Positions 38,832 to 46,980 of a DNA stretch of 64,000 nt are shown here, piece after piece. The position numbers and the translations under genes were made by a program. This stretch comes from Microbacterium sp. MPKO10 (lineage in GTDB: Bacteria > Actinomycetota > Actinomycetes > Actinomycetales > Microbacteriaceae), in assembly GCF_026107415.2 (NCBI RefSeq), contig NZ_JAPCHX010000001.1, positions 62,001 to 126,000 on the forward strand. The letters run 5' to 3'. The number at the start of each line of letters is the position of its first letter. Positions within the stretch are counted from its first letter, which is position 1. The notes beneath the pieces were generated by a model. That model saw only the letters and a list, made by a program, of their open reading frames with translations. It did not search any database and was not told where the DNA came from.

Positions 38832-39716
38832 CTAAAGCTTGGTGACCTGGTCGAAGCTGAGCTCGACCGGCGTCTCACGCTCGAAGAGCGAGACGAGCAC
38901 GGTGAGCTTGCCGCTCTCGGGCTTGATCTCGCTGATCGTGCCGGGCAGACCCGCGAACGAGCCTTCCTTGATCGTGATGGTCTCGCCGACCTCGAAGTCG
39001 ACCTCGGCGGGAATCGGGCGGGCGGCCGCCTTGGCACCGCCGGTGCCGCCGGTCTTGGCCGGAGCGGTCTCCTTGACCTCGACGAGGCTCTTGAGCATGT
39101 TGAATGCCTCCTCGAAGCGCAGCGGGACCGGGTTGTGAGCGTTGCCGACGAAGCCGGTGACGCCCGGCGTGTGGCGCACGACCGACCAGCTGTCCTCGTT
39201 GAGGTCCATGCGGACGAGCACGTAGCCGGGGACGCGGACGCGGGTGACCATCTTGCGCTGGCCGTTCTTGATCTCCACCACGTCTTCCATGGGGACCTCG
39301 ACCTGGTAGATGTAGTCCTCGACCTCGAGCGTGCCCTTGCGCTGCTCGATGTTGGCCTTCACGCGGCGCTCGAATCCGGCGTACGAGTGGATGACGTACC
39401 ACTTACCCGGCATCATGCGAAGTTCGGTGCGGAACGCCTGGTACGGGTCGACCTCGGGCTCTTCCTCGTCTTCGACAGCGTCAGACTCCTCGGCACCCTC
39501 GGCGGCGGGCGTCTCTCCGAGAGCGTCGAGCGCGGCATCGAGAGAACCCTCGACGTCATCGCCTTCGACGTGCAGCGCACGGTTCTCGGCGGGCTCGACG
39601 GCCTGCTCGTTACCGGCGAGGACGTTGCCCTCCTGGGCCTCGTCGACCTCCGACGACTGCTCAGCCGCGGTTGCCCAGTCGACGTCGTCTCGGTTTCTCT
39701 CTGACACTGAATTCAT
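38832..39716 (-). CDS. nusG: transcription termination/antitermination protein NusG
   Basis: A 294-residue NusG. An acidic N-terminal extension of about 105 residues (typical of actinobacteria) precedes the NGN domain ([33 protein letters not shown]) and a C-terminal KOW domain ([19 protein letters not shown]). It couples RNA polymerase to Rho or the ribosome. Located between secE and rplK. Confidence 0.97.
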   Translation of the reverse strand: MNSVSERNRDDVDWATAAEQSSEVDEAQEGNVLAGNEQAVEPAENRALHVEGDDVEGSLDAALDALGETPAAEGAEESDAVEDEEEPEVDPYQAFRTELRMMPGKWYVIHSYAGFERRVKANIEQRKGTLEVEDYIYQVEVPMEDVVEIKNGQRKMVTRVRVPGYVLVRMDLNEDSWSVVRHTPGVTGFVGNAHNPVPLRFEEAFNMLKSLVEVKETAPAKTGGTGGAKAAARPIPAEVDFEVGETITIKEGSFAGLPGTISEIKPESGKLTVLVSLFERETPVELSFDQVTKL

Positions 39717-39783
39717 TCCATTTCTTGTCGTGCGGCGACGCTCCCGTCGGTGTGCGGGGTCGGCGCCGTATGAGTTGACTCGG

Positions 39784-40059
39784 TCAGACTCCGGGGGTTC
39801 CGAAGGCCAAGATCACGAGCCAGCTGAAGAGTTGGTCAAGTCCGAACACGAGCGCCATCATGAAGATCACGAAGACCAACACGACGCCGGTGTAGCTCCA
39901 CAGCTCTTTCTTGGTCGGTGTGACGACCTTCTTGAGCTCGCCGATGACCTGCTTCAGGAACAAAACGATCCCGGCGAAGGGTCCGCGCTTTGCGGCGCGA
40001 TCCTTCTTCGCTGCAGCGACGACATCCTCGCTGGGTGTGTCGATTACTTTTCGGGCCAA
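39784..40059 (-). CDS. secE: preprotein translocase subunit SecE
   Basis: A 91-residue single-span protein: amphipathic helix [27 protein letters not shown] followed by the membrane helix to FGLDQLFSW. The TTG at 40059 ([13 protein letters not shown]) is chosen because AAAGGTG lies 8 nt upstream; the longer in-frame ATG start would run into the tRNA gene. Part of the SecYEG channel. Confidence 0.94.
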   Translation of the reverse strand: MARKVIDTPSEDVVAAAKKDRAAKRGPFAGIVLFLKQVIGELKKVVTPTKKELWSYTGVVLVFVIFMMALVFGLDQLFSWLVILAFGTPGV

Positions 40060-40101
40060 CGTGTTACACCTTTCGTGTGCCGATGTTCGTACATCGACGC
40101 G

Positions 40102-40174
40102 CAGGGCGGACAGGACTCGAACCTGCAACCTGCGGTTTTGGAGACCGCTGCTCTACCAATTGAGCCACCGCCCT
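40102..40174 (-). tRNA. tRNA-Trp (anticodon CCA)
   Basis: A 73-nt cloverleaf on the minus strand. The acceptor stem AGGGCGG/CCGCCCT, D arm GCTCAATTGGTAGAGC, anticodon stem GCGGT-CTCCAAA-ACCGC with anticodon CCA, and T arm with GGTTCGAGTCC are all complete. No CCA tail is encoded. It lies 42 bp before secE, the usual actinobacterial order. Confidence 0.97.
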
Positions 40175-40191
40175 ATGAGTGGGGTTGCACC

Positions 40192-40197
40192 TACTCT
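40192..40197 (-). promoter_or_regulatory. -10 box for tRNA-Trp
   Basis: TAGAGT on the minus strand, 17 bp upstream of the tRNA 5' end; the expected -35 region is weak (GCTGTG). The gap 40175-40422 otherwise shows only the ribosome site of the next gene. Confidence 0.45.
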
Positions 40198-40422
40198 AGG
40201 GGTGAAATCTGCACAGCACCACTGAACCAGGTGCACCCTTTCGGATGCTGAAATAGGCACAGAAAAGCTTGGCAGACTTCAACTACCTTGCATAAGTGTA
40301 CGCGACGACGGAACCATCTCCAAGCTGAGTCACGCCGCCATTCGCATTGGCGCGTGCAGGGCATCCGCGGCAGATGGGGAATCGGCGTCACGACTGACCG
40401 CGCCCCGTGGAAAGATGGAGAT

Positions 40423-41040
40423 ATGTCGTTACCGCGCAGGGTCTCCATCGTCCTCTTCGACGGGTTTGAACTCCTCGACGCCTTCGGCCCGATCGAGCTT
40501 CTGAGCCGTCTGCCCGACGAGTTCGCCCTCACGCTCGTGGGGCCGGCTGCGGAGCCCATCCGCAGCTACCAGGGCACACGCACCGTCGCCGACGTCAGCT
40601 ATACCGAGGCCGAGGCCCCGGACATCGTGCTCGTTCCCGGCGGCCAGGGCACCCGATCGCTCGCCGGAGACCCAGGCTTTCTGCGCTGGCTTCACGACTG
40701 GGCCGGCGACGCCCGGCTCGTGACGTCGGTGTGCACGGGGTCGGCGCTGCTCGCAGCATCCGGGCTCCTCGACGGATTCCGCGCCACGTCGAACAAACGC
40801 GCCTTTGCCTGGGCAACGCAGTTCGGCAGTGACGTGACCTGGGTGCCGCAGGCCCGCTGGGTGGCGGACCGCACTCGGTGGACGTCATCGGGCATTGCCG
40901 CCGGCATCGATATGACGCACGCGCTCGTCGCCGACATCGTCGGACCGGATGCTGCCGCCGAAGCTGCCGCGAGCATCGAGTACTCGCCTCGCACCGACCC
41001 CGACGATGACCCGTTCGCGCGGGCAAACGGTCTGGCGTGA
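40423..41040 (+). CDS. DJ-1/PfpI-family protein
   Basis: A 205-residue class I glutamine amidotransferase-like protein. VSIVLFDGFELLDAFGPIELL (N-terminal strand), VPGGQGTRSL (nucleophile-elbow strand) and VTSVCTGSALLAASGLLDG with the nucleophilic cysteine in the elbow SVCTGS are clear. It resembles the isonitrile hydratase/ThiJ subgroup without the AraC DNA-binding tail. The ATG at 40423 has GGAG 4-5 nt upstream; longer frames are rejected. It is coupled by a 4-bp overlap to the CPBP protease gene. Confidence 0.9.
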   Translation: MSLPRRVSIVLFDGFELLDAFGPIELLSRLPDEFALTLVGPAAEPIRSYQGTRTVADVSYTEAEAPDIVLVPGGQGTRSLAGDPGFLRWLHDWAGDARLVTSVCTGSALLAASGLLDGFRATSNKRAFAWATQFGSDVTWVPQARWVADRTRWTSSGIAAGIDMTHALVADIVGPDAAAEAAASIEYSPRTDPDDDPFARANGLA

Positions 41041-41966
41041 CAGGAGGGACGTCGCGGCCCAGCCTCGCGCTCGGCGTCTACCTCGCCATCGCTTTTGGGC
41101 TCTCCTGGATCGTCGCACTGCCGCTGTGGCTGAGCGGCGAGGGGCTTGAGCATCCCGCGTTCGGCACGATCTCGCTCTGCATGATGCTGACGCCCACGGT
41201 GGCGGCGCTCGCGACGGTCTTCGCCATCGAGCGCCCGGATCATCCGGCCGAGTCGCTCGGGCTGGTTCCCCTGCGCCCCGCCGGACGGTTTCTCGGGTTT
41301 CTGGGGCTCGGCCTCGCGGTACCTGTCACTCTCGTGTTCGCCGCGCTCATCGTCGGCAGCGCGCTCGGCGTGTACCCGGCGGACTTCGCCACCTTCTCGG
41401 CGTTTCGCGATCTGCTCGCCCTGCAGTCGGGCGGGCAGCCAGCCCTCCCGATCGGCACGCTCGTCGCCCTGCAGTTCGTGAACGTCGTGCTCGGCAGCAT
41501 CCTGAATCTGTTGCCCGCTCTCGGCGAAGAGTTGGGCTGGCGCGGATGGCTGCTGCCGCACCTGCTCCGATTCGGCACGATCCCCGCGCTGCTGATCAGT
41601 GGTGTCATCTGGGGGCTCTGGCACGCTCCGCTGATTCTGCTGGGCTACAACTACCCGACCGCACCCGGCTGGCTCGGCGTTCTGATGATGGTCGGCATGT
41701 GCATCACGATGGGGTCCGTATTCGCGTGGCTGCGCATCAGGTCGCGCTCCATCTGGCCCGCGGCTCTCGCGCACGGGACGCTCAATGCCTCGGTCGGGCT
41801 CGTTGTGGTGTTTGCGCGCTCGGGGTCGACGGTCGACACCGTGCACGCGACGATCCTCGGCTGGTCCGGGTGGATCCTTCCGGTCATCCTCGTCGTCACC
41901 CTGATCGCAACGGGACAGTTCCGGTGGCCCGCGGCTCCTCCGCTCCGTCGTCGCCGCTTCTTCTGA
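41037..41966 (+). CDS. CPBP-family intramembrane metalloprotease
   Basis: A 309-residue membrane protein with about eight helices. The protease motifs are GEELGWRGWLLP (EExxxR) and WHAPLIL plus LAHGTLNA for metal binding. Overlaps the DJ-1-like gene (GTGA). A paralogue with the same motifs and order is encoded at 60117-61139. Substrate unknown; relatives act in bacteriocin immunity, prenyl-protein processing or envelope maintenance. Confidence 0.9.
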   Translation: MTGGTSRPSLALGVYLAIAFGLSWIVALPLWLSGEGLEHPAFGTISLCMMLTPTVAALATVFAIERPDHPAESLGLVPLRPAGRFLGFLGLGLAVPVTLVFAALIVGSALGVYPADFATFSAFRDLLALQSGGQPALPIGTLVALQFVNVVLGSILNLLPALGEELGWRGWLLPHLLRFGTIPALLISGVIWGLWHAPLILLGYNYPTAPGWLGVLMMVGMCITMGSVFAWLRIRSRSIWPAALAHGTLNASVGLVVVFARSGSTVDTVHATILGWSGWILPVILVVTLIATGQFRWPAAPPLRRRRFF

Positions 41967-41984
41967 CGACCTGACGGCCGTCGC

Positions 41985-42818
41985 TCAGCTCCCGTCGCCG
42001 GAGCCCGCATCTCCCGGGGTGTCGGGAATCGCATCGAGCGGCACGATCATCGGCTTGCCCGTCACGGGATCGTCGACGCACACGGCACGCAGGCCGAAGA
42101 CCTCGTGCACGAGCTCTGCCGTCACGATATCGGCCGGTGCACCCTGCGCGACGATGCGCCCGTCACGCATCGCAATGACGTTGTCGGCATAACGGAACGC
42201 CATGTTGAGGTCGTGCAGCACGGCGACAAGCGTGTAGTTTCCCCGCGCATGCAGGCTGCGGCACAGGTTGAGCACGTCGATCTGGTGGGCGATGTCGAGA
42301 AACGTCGTGGGCTCGTCGAGCAGCAGAAGCTGCGTCTGCTGGGCCAGCACGAGTGCCAGCCACACGCGCTGGCGCTGCCCTCCGGAGAGCTCGTCGACGG
42401 AGCGATCGGCCAGATGGACGATGTTCGTCGCCTCCATCGCCTCGCGCACGGCGTCCTCGTCGGCGTCAGACCACTGACGCAGCAGGCTCTGGTGGGGGAA
42501 GCGCCCGCGTGAGACGAGATCGAAGACCGAGATCCCGTCGGGCGCGATCGACGTCTGCGGCAGAAGGCCGAGCCGTCTCGCGACTTCCTTCGACCCGTAC
42601 TCGCTGATCGCACGGCCGTCGAGGATCACCTGACCCTCCGTCGGCGCGAGCAGCCGTGACAGGGCACGCAGCAGCGTCGATTTTCCGCACGCGTTGGGGC
42701 CGATGATCGCCGTAAATGAGCCGGCGGGAACAGAGACGTCGAGGTCTTTCGAGATCACGCGTCCGTCGTATCCGAGCGTCAGCCCCTCCGCGGCAAGCGT
42801 CTGCTGCGCGATCGTCAC
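41985..42818 (-). CDS. iron/siderophore ABC transporter ATP-binding protein
   Basis: A 277-residue FecE/FhuC-type ATPase. Walker A GPNACGKST, Q-loop LLPQ, signature LSGGQRQRV, Walker B LLLLDEPT and H-loop VLHDLNMAF are intact. The GTG at 42818 is chosen because GGAGG is 5 nt upstream; the ATG 36 bp earlier lacks one. An IdeR/DtxR-like box lies 56 bp upstream. No permease or binding-protein gene is adjacent, so the partners must be elsewhere. Confidence 0.91.
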   Translation of the reverse strand: MTIAQQTLAAEGLTLGYDGRVISKDLDVSVPAGSFTAIIGPNACGKSTLLRALSRLLAPTEGQVILDGRAISEYGSKEVARRLGLLPQTSIAPDGISVFDLVSRGRFPHQSLLRQWSDADEDAVREAMEATNIVHLADRSVDELSGGQRQRVWLALVLAQQTQLLLLDEPTTFLDIAHQIDVLNLCRSLHARGNYTLVAVLHDLNMAFRYADNVIAMRDGRIVAQGAPADIVTAELVHEVFGLRAVCVDDPVTGKPMIVPLDAIPDTPGDAGSGDGS

Positions 42819-43125
42819 GGCTACCTCCGCTCGGTGGGCTCTCGGGTGGGCCATGCCCCGTCCGCACGCAAACTTAGCACAGCCTAACTTTGAGGCGAAT
42901 GGATGCTGTCACATCGCCCATTTTCAAAAGAACCGCCCAGTTTTCGACCCACCTCCCGCGCGAACGCATCCGACAGAGGATGTGGGCCCGCGGGCTCGAG
43001 AAAAACCGTACTTTTTCGCAAACGGGTAATGTCGCATCATTTTTTCCACAGAATTGTGGCCCAACTCCTGTCGCCGAGGCGCACAGTAGTAATTACCCCG
43101 CAACACAACCGCGAAGGAGGACATC
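42819..43125. other. divergent gap with iron box and AT-rich segment
   Basis: A 307-bp gap between the iron-type ATPase (minus) and the 36-residue peptide gene (plus). It holds the IdeR-like box (42874-42887) and, nearer the peptide, an AT-rich part with CCACAGAATTGTGG at 43046-43059 (arms CCACA/TGTGG). No convincing longer frame is present; the open frames here have random composition. Confidence 0.5.
42874..42887. promoter_or_regulatory. IdeR/DtxR-like iron box
   Basis: On the minus strand TTAGGCTGTGCTAA, an inverted repeat TTAG-N6-CTAA matching 11 of 14 bases of the TTAGGCTAACCTAA part of the IdeR/DtxR consensus. It sits where a repressor would block the ATPase promoter, consistent with iron-starvation induction. 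Confidence 0.65.
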
Positions 43126-43236
43126 ATGACAAGCACTCGTATTGTGCGCGACACCGATCAGACGCCCGCGGCTGTGGAACTTGCGGCGGCATGGAGCGAA
43201 GACCCGTTCTGCCACCTCACTGTTCCGATGGACTAG
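43126..43236 (+). CDS. solitary 36-residue peptide gene
   Basis: A strong ribosome site GAAGGAGG ends 5 nt before the ATG. The product has a polar N-terminal half (MTSTRIVRDTDQTPAAVE) and a C-terminal segment ending DPFCHLTVPMD, with one Cys and one His. A rho-independent terminator follows at 43314-43355, so the peptide has its own transcription unit. I do not recognise the family. The leader-like acidic front and short distinct tail recall RiPP precursors, but no modifying enzyme is nearby. Alternatives are a small regulatory protein or a short RNA with an incidental frame. The iron box lies in the same divergent gap. Confidence 0.6.
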   Translation: MTSTRIVRDTDQTPAAVELAAAWSEDPFCHLTVPMD

Positions 43237-43313
43237 CCCTCGCGGGCGACGCCAGAACAGTCGCACGGCATACCCGCCAATGCGATGATCGCGTAGAACG
43301 CTTTCAACAGATC

Positions 43314-43355
43314 CGGATGCTGCGGCCCACTGTGGGCCGCAGCATCCGTTCTTTT
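43314..43355 (+). terminator. rho-independent terminator after the small peptide gene
   Basis: CGGATGCTGCGGCCCA pairs perfectly (16 bp) with its complement around CTG and is followed by TTCTTTT. Each arm contains one copy of the frequent octamer, in inverted order. Confidence 0.9.
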
Positions 43356-43448
43356 CTGCCAGCTGACGCTGTACGGCACAGTCAGCTTCCTGTTACTGGC
43401 ACATCTGCGCGTGCTTTCTGGCGAGCAGCAAGAGTCTGCAGCCAGCTT

Positions 43449-43754
43449 TCATAAGGCAGCGAGTCGCTGAGAGAACGTCGCGAGAGCGTCAGCAATCACG
43501 TGCACATCGTCCACATCGCCATCGGTCGACAGTCGCTCAACGATCCACGTGCGTGCAAGCGTGGAGGCCGGAACGCCCTCGCGCTCCGCTACCACTTCCA
43601 AAGCAGCAACTTCAGCCTCGGTCAGACGGATCGAGTACACCCGTGCACGAGCGCCTCCCGGTCTGGTCGCGACGGTACCGGCTCGCTCCGGAGCGTCTTT
43701 ATTGGCCTCTGCGTGTTCGGCTTCCTCGCGAAGAAAGCCTGCGGTGTCGGTCAT
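43449..43754 (-). CDS. brnA: BrnA-like ribbon-helix-helix antitoxin
   Basis: A 101-residue acidic protein. Residues about 43-80 (RVYSIRLTEAEVAALEVVAEREGVPASTLARTWIVERL) are a ribbon-helix-helix DNA-binding domain. The ATG at 43754 overlaps the toxin stop by 1 bp (TGATG), and GGGAG lies 9 nt upstream. It should bind the BrnT-like toxin and repress the promoter palindrome at 44050-44076. Confidence 0.77.
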   Translation of the reverse strand: MTDTAGFLREEAEHAEANKDAPERAGTVATRPGGARARVYSIRLTEAEVAALEVVAEREGVPASTLARTWIVERLSTDGDVDDVHVIADALATFSQRLAAL

Positions 43755-44035
43755 CAGCCTGTCTCCCAGTCGTTGTATTTGCGTCGGTCGCGCGCGCTTG
43801 ATTTCCAACCGTTCACTCCGTATGTGACCCCGGCCTCGGTCGTGAATGTGATTATCGTGAGCAATCGTCCAGCCGACCCTGCCCAGCCGATGGTTCGAAC
43901 GCTCTTCCCCGATTTACTCGCCGGGTCGGGATCCAGAACCAGCCTCGCCGGATCAGTGAGTGCCTCGTCAGCCTCGTCCGGTCGAACACCGTGACGCACC
44001 TCCATGTACGTGCCTCTGTACGTCCAATCCGCCAC
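43754..44035 (-). CDS. brnT: BrnT-like toxin (DUF497)
   Basis: A 93-residue protein with the BrnT layout: W-N11-H-G-V near the N-terminus (DWTYRGTYMEVRHGV), then EADEAL, a central GRLLTIITF strand and the C-terminal A-R-D-R-R-K-Y-ND motif. BrnT toxins are RNases of the RelE fold. The GTG at 44035 keeps the conserved tryptophan; an ATG at 44005 has a better ribosome site (AGAGG) but would delete it. Toxin-first order fits brnTA. Confidence 0.72.
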   Translation of the reverse strand: MADWTYRGTYMEVRHGVRPDEADEALTDPARLVLDPDPASKSGKSVRTIGWAGSAGRLLTIITFTTEAGVTYGVNGWKSSARDRRKYNDWETG

Positions 44036-44049
44036 CCCGCGTATGCTCA

Positions 44050-44076
44050 CAGTGTACGACGTTTCGTAGTACACTG
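44050..44076. promoter_or_regulatory. brnTA operator/promoter palindrome
   Basis: CAGTGTAC and GTACACTG form 8-bp arms around 11 bases. On the minus strand the distal arm contains TACACT, a good -10 box, so a bound antitoxin would block the promoter. Confidence 0.65.
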
Positions 44077-44322
44077 CACGATCTTTCCTTGGGTGTGCGG
44101 GTGACCTGCCGCGCCCGAACGGGAGAAAACGTTGCGGGCAGGTCCCGTGGTTGCGCTCATCCATCCCAGCAAACCGGCTACGACGAATGTGTGCTGCGCT
44201 CCGGGGCTCGGACGTGGAGCGTTACACTCCCCGACAGGGCTGTGGACGACGATTCAGCGTCACAATGAATGCGGTCCCGGGCGGGCCTGGGAGACGAGAG
44301 CCGTACGCGATACCCTCGTTGT

Positions 44323-45522
44323 GTGGCTACGACACCGAGACTCTCTCAGAAGATCACTGCAATCGCCGAGTCGGCGACGTTGAAAGTCGACTCCAAGGCC
44401 AAGGCGCTCAAGGCGCAGGGCGCCCCCGTCATCAGCTTTGCGGCGGGCGAGCCCGACTTCCCCACCCCCGACCATGTCGTCGAGGCGGCTGTCGCGGCGG
44501 CGCAGGACCCCGCGAACCACCGCTATACGCCGGGCAAAGGCCTTCCCGACCTGCGCGAGGCCGTCGCCGCCAAGACGCTGCGCGACTCGAAGATCGAGGT
44601 CAGCCCCGACCAGGTCATCATCACCAACGGCGGCAAGCAGTCGGTCTACGAATCGTTCCAGGTTCTGCTCAACCCGGGTGACGAGGTCATCGTGCCCACC
44701 CCGTATTGGACGACCTACCCCGAGGTGATCGGGCTGGCGGACGGCGTCGCCGTCGATGTGTTCGCCGATGCCGAGCACGGGTACAAGGTCACTGTCGAGC
44801 AGCTGGAGGCGGCACGCACCGACCGCACGAAGGTGCTGCTGTTCGTCTCACCCTCGAACCCGACGGGCGCCGTCTACTCACCGGACGAGACCCGCGCGAT
44901 CGGCGAATGGGCCCTCGAGCACGGTATTTGGATCATCACTGATGAGATCTACCAGAACCTCACGTACGACGGCGTCGAGGCGACGTCCATCGTCGCCGCC
45001 GTGCCCGACCTCGCCAACCAGACGCTGCTGGTCAACGGCGTGGCGAAGAGCTACGCAATGACCGGGTGGCGCGTGGGCTGGACGGTGGGGCCGACGGATG
45101 CTGTCACAGCGATGACCAACCAGCAGTCCCACCTGTCGGGCAACGTCAACAACATCGCGCAGCGTGCCGCGATCGCTGCGCTGAACGGCTCACAAGAACC
45201 GGTCGAGCAGATGCGCCAGGCATTCGACCGCCGTCGCCACGCGATCGTCGAACAGCTGAACCTCGTGAACGGCTTCTCGGTTCCCACCCCGCAGGGGGCG
45301 TTCTATGTGTACGCCGATGTCTCCGGCGTGATCGGGCGCGACATCGACGGCGTGACGCCACAGAGTTCTCTCGAGGTCGCCGACCTGATGCTCGAAAAGG
45401 CACAGGTTGCCGCCGTTCCGGGCGAGGCGTTCGGCCCCAGCGGCTACCTTCGGTTCAGCTACGCGCTCGGCGACGAGCCACTGCGCGAGGGCGCCCAGCG
45501 CCTGCAGAAGCTGTTTGCCTGA
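44323..45522 (+). CDS. aspC: aspartate/aromatic aminotransferase, class I/II PLP enzyme
   Basis: A 399-residue fold-type I aminotransferase of the Igamma aspartate group. [14 protein letters not shown] is near the N-terminus, NPTGAVYS binds substrate carboxylate, [10 protein letters not shown] holds the PLP-N1 aspartate, and [16 protein letters not shown] carries the Schiff-base lysine (SKSYAMTG type) and phosphate arginine. The GTG at 44323 is 6 nt after TACCCT (44311-44316), so the message is probably leaderless. A hairpin follows at 45538. Confidence 0.9.
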   Translation: MATTPRLSQKITAIAESATLKVDSKAKALKAQGAPVISFAAGEPDFPTPDHVVEAAVAAAQDPANHRYTPGKGLPDLREAVAAKTLRDSKIEVSPDQVIITNGGKQSVYESFQVLLNPGDEVIVPTPYWTTYPEVIGLADGVAVDVFADAEHGYKVTVEQLEAARTDRTKVLLFVSPSNPTGAVYSPDETRAIGEWALEHGIWIITDEIYQNLTYDGVEATSIVAAVPDLANQTLLVNGVAKSYAMTGWRVGWTVGPTDAVTAMTNQQSHLSGNVNNIAQRAAIAALNGSQEPVEQMRQAFDRRRHAIVEQLNLVNGFSVPTPQGAFYVYADVSGVIGRDIDGVTPQSSLEVADLMLEKAQVAAVPGEAFGPSGYLRFSYALGDEPLREGAQRLQKLFA

Positions 45523-45537
45523 GCGAACGGATCATAC

Positions 45538-45571
45538 GAGGCGGCCGGGTGCGACAGCATCCGGCCGCCTC
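45538..45571 (+). terminator. terminator after the aminotransferase
   Basis: GAGGCGGCCGG and CCGGCCGCCTC form an 11-bp stem with a 12-base loop, starting 16 bp past the stop codon. The loop contains CAGCAT of a CAGCATCC octamer. Confidence 0.7.
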
Positions 45572-45715
45572 TGTCTGAGCGACCGGCAGGCTGCCCCGCT
45601 GTCGGCATGGCTCACGGACACTCGCTGACTCACGGGCGGAACCGCGCCATGAGCATCAGATAGTGAGCTGCACGTCAGATTGCAAGCGGCGCGGCAGATC
45701 GTCTCGAGCGACGCG

Positions 45716-45976
45716 TCAGAGCACGATCGCGAGCACAATGCCCGCGATGATCACGGCAAGAATCGCGATGATCGCGACGACGATCCACGGTGAGATCGTG
45801 GAGCGTGCCGGTGCTGGCTTCTGTTCGGGCGACGCACCGTACGGCTGCGACGAATTCGGGAGGTTCCTGACGACGGGGCCCTGGCCTGTCCACGGTTCGC
45901 TGCGGCGAGGGGCCGAGCCCGGGCGATCGCGCTTCTCCGCAGCATCCGGATGCTGGTTCGGCTTGTTCTCGCTCAT
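45716..45976 (-). CDS. small single-span membrane protein
   Basis: An 86-residue protein: a hydrophilic, proline- and charge-rich segment of about 60 residues, then one C-terminal membrane helix (WIVVAIIAILAVIIAGIVLAIVL). The tail-anchored layout is clear; the function is not. It has an AGGCAGCCC-like ribosome site (GAAAGGCAGCCC) just before the ATG. Confidence 0.72.
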   Translation of the reverse strand: MSENKPNQHPDAAEKRDRPGSAPRRSEPWTGQGPVVRNLPNSSQPYGASPEQKPAPARSTISPWIVVAIIAILAVIIAGIVLAIVL

Positions 45977-46081
45977 GGGCTGCCTTTCGGGTGAGTCCTC
46001 TCTCAGCCTATCTCGCGGCAGCGGCCTCGTGCTGAGGCGCTCGGGGAATGGTCAGGAGTTCACGAGGCGGTGCCCCACTTC

Positions 46082-46107
46082 AGCATCGGCATCGGCATCG
46101 GCATCGA
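46082..46107. repeat. hexanucleotide GGCATC tandem repeat
   Basis: AGCATC followed by three GGCATC units in the gap between two minus-strand genes (45977-46161). Too short for phase variation to be likely, and outside any coding frame I support. Confidence 0.55.
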
Positions 46108-46161
46108 TTCTGCGCGGCCGCACCCGCTGAGACGCTCGAGCACAGGTGGGTGACGGGCGCC

Positions 46162-46974
46162 CTATGACAGGGTCATCGTGAACTGGTCCACGATCTTTTG
46201 CGCAAAGCCCTCATGGTCGAAGGACTCAGCACCCAGGCACGAGATCGTGATGCCGTACGAGGAGTCCTGCCACATCATGCCGCGGGTGAGCTGCATGAAG
46301 AAGCCGCCCGCGTAGTCGAGCCGGCGGCCCGCGAACTCGATCGTATTGCCGTCGGAAACGGGCATCTCGACGACGAAGTCGTCGCCGTGATCGTCGAGAT
46401 CCGGAAACTGCGCGAGCAGGTTCGCCTCACTCAGCTCGAGGTCCCGCGTCGTGTAGTAGCCGTCGTTCTTGTCCGGCTCCGGGTCGCCGAAAATGTAGAT
46501 CCATTTGGGCTCCGCCGTCATGTTGCAGACCGGATCGTCGCTCAGCCAGTACTCACCGAACTTGTCATCTGTGCTGTACCAGTTGTCTGCCAGGTGCTCC
46601 TCGAACGTGACGTCCTGCTCGAAATACGCGTAGCTCGACAGCGGATACACACCATCGACGGGAGTGGAGTATGGGGGCGGGTCGTAGCTGGGCGGCTCGC
46701 CGAGCCCGGTCTCGGTGGGCTGCGGCGTCGGCGTTGCGCCCCACGGCGCCGTCGGTGCCGCGGTCGGCACGGCAGCAGCATCCGGTGGCGCCTTCGGCAG
46801 CGTGCTCGCGACAAGACTCGACACGGCGATCACGGCGATGACCGTGAACGCTGTGATGCCCGCACCCGCGACAATCCAGCCCCACACACGGCGACGCTTC
46901 GACGGCGGAACCGGGCGGTTCTCATCGTCCGGGCCGTTCACGCCTTTCGGGACAGGTGGCGGAGTGAAGCTCAT
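46162..46974 (-). CDS. proline-rich single-span exported/membrane protein
   Basis: A 270-residue protein: a cytoplasmic proline-rich start (SFTPPPVPKG), a basic patch (KRRRVWG), one membrane helix (about 32-56) and an extracellular domain of about 210 residues with a T/P linker (TAAPTAPWGATPTPQPTETG). The domain has several cysteines and aromatic residues (VCNMTAEPKWIYIFG, TISCLGAESFDHEGFA). It begins 6 bp after murB on the same strand. I do not recognise the domain. Confidence 0.78.
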   Translation of the reverse strand: MSFTPPPVPKGVNGPDDENRPVPPSKRRRVWGWIVAGAGITAFTVIAVIAVSSLVASTLPKAPPDAAAVPTAAPTAPWGATPTPQPTETGLGEPPSYDPPPYSTPVDGVYPLSSYAYFEQDVTFEEHLADNWYSTDDKFGEYWLSDDPVCNMTAEPKWIYIFGDPEPDKNDGYYTTRDLELSEANLLAQFPDLDDHGDDFVVEMPVSDGNTIEFAGRRLDYAGGFFMQLTRGMMWQDSSYGITISCLGAESFDHEGFAQKIVDQFTMTLS

Positions 46975-46980
46975 GACCGA

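Noticed and set aside
42903-43454. A 183-codon frame across the divergent gap
   Set aside because: It overlaps the 36-codon gene in another frame, has Cys/His/Arg-rich random composition and runs through the terminator.
46082-46107. Phase-variable microsatellite
   Set aside because: Only three to four hexamer units, not in a gene or between promoter boxes.
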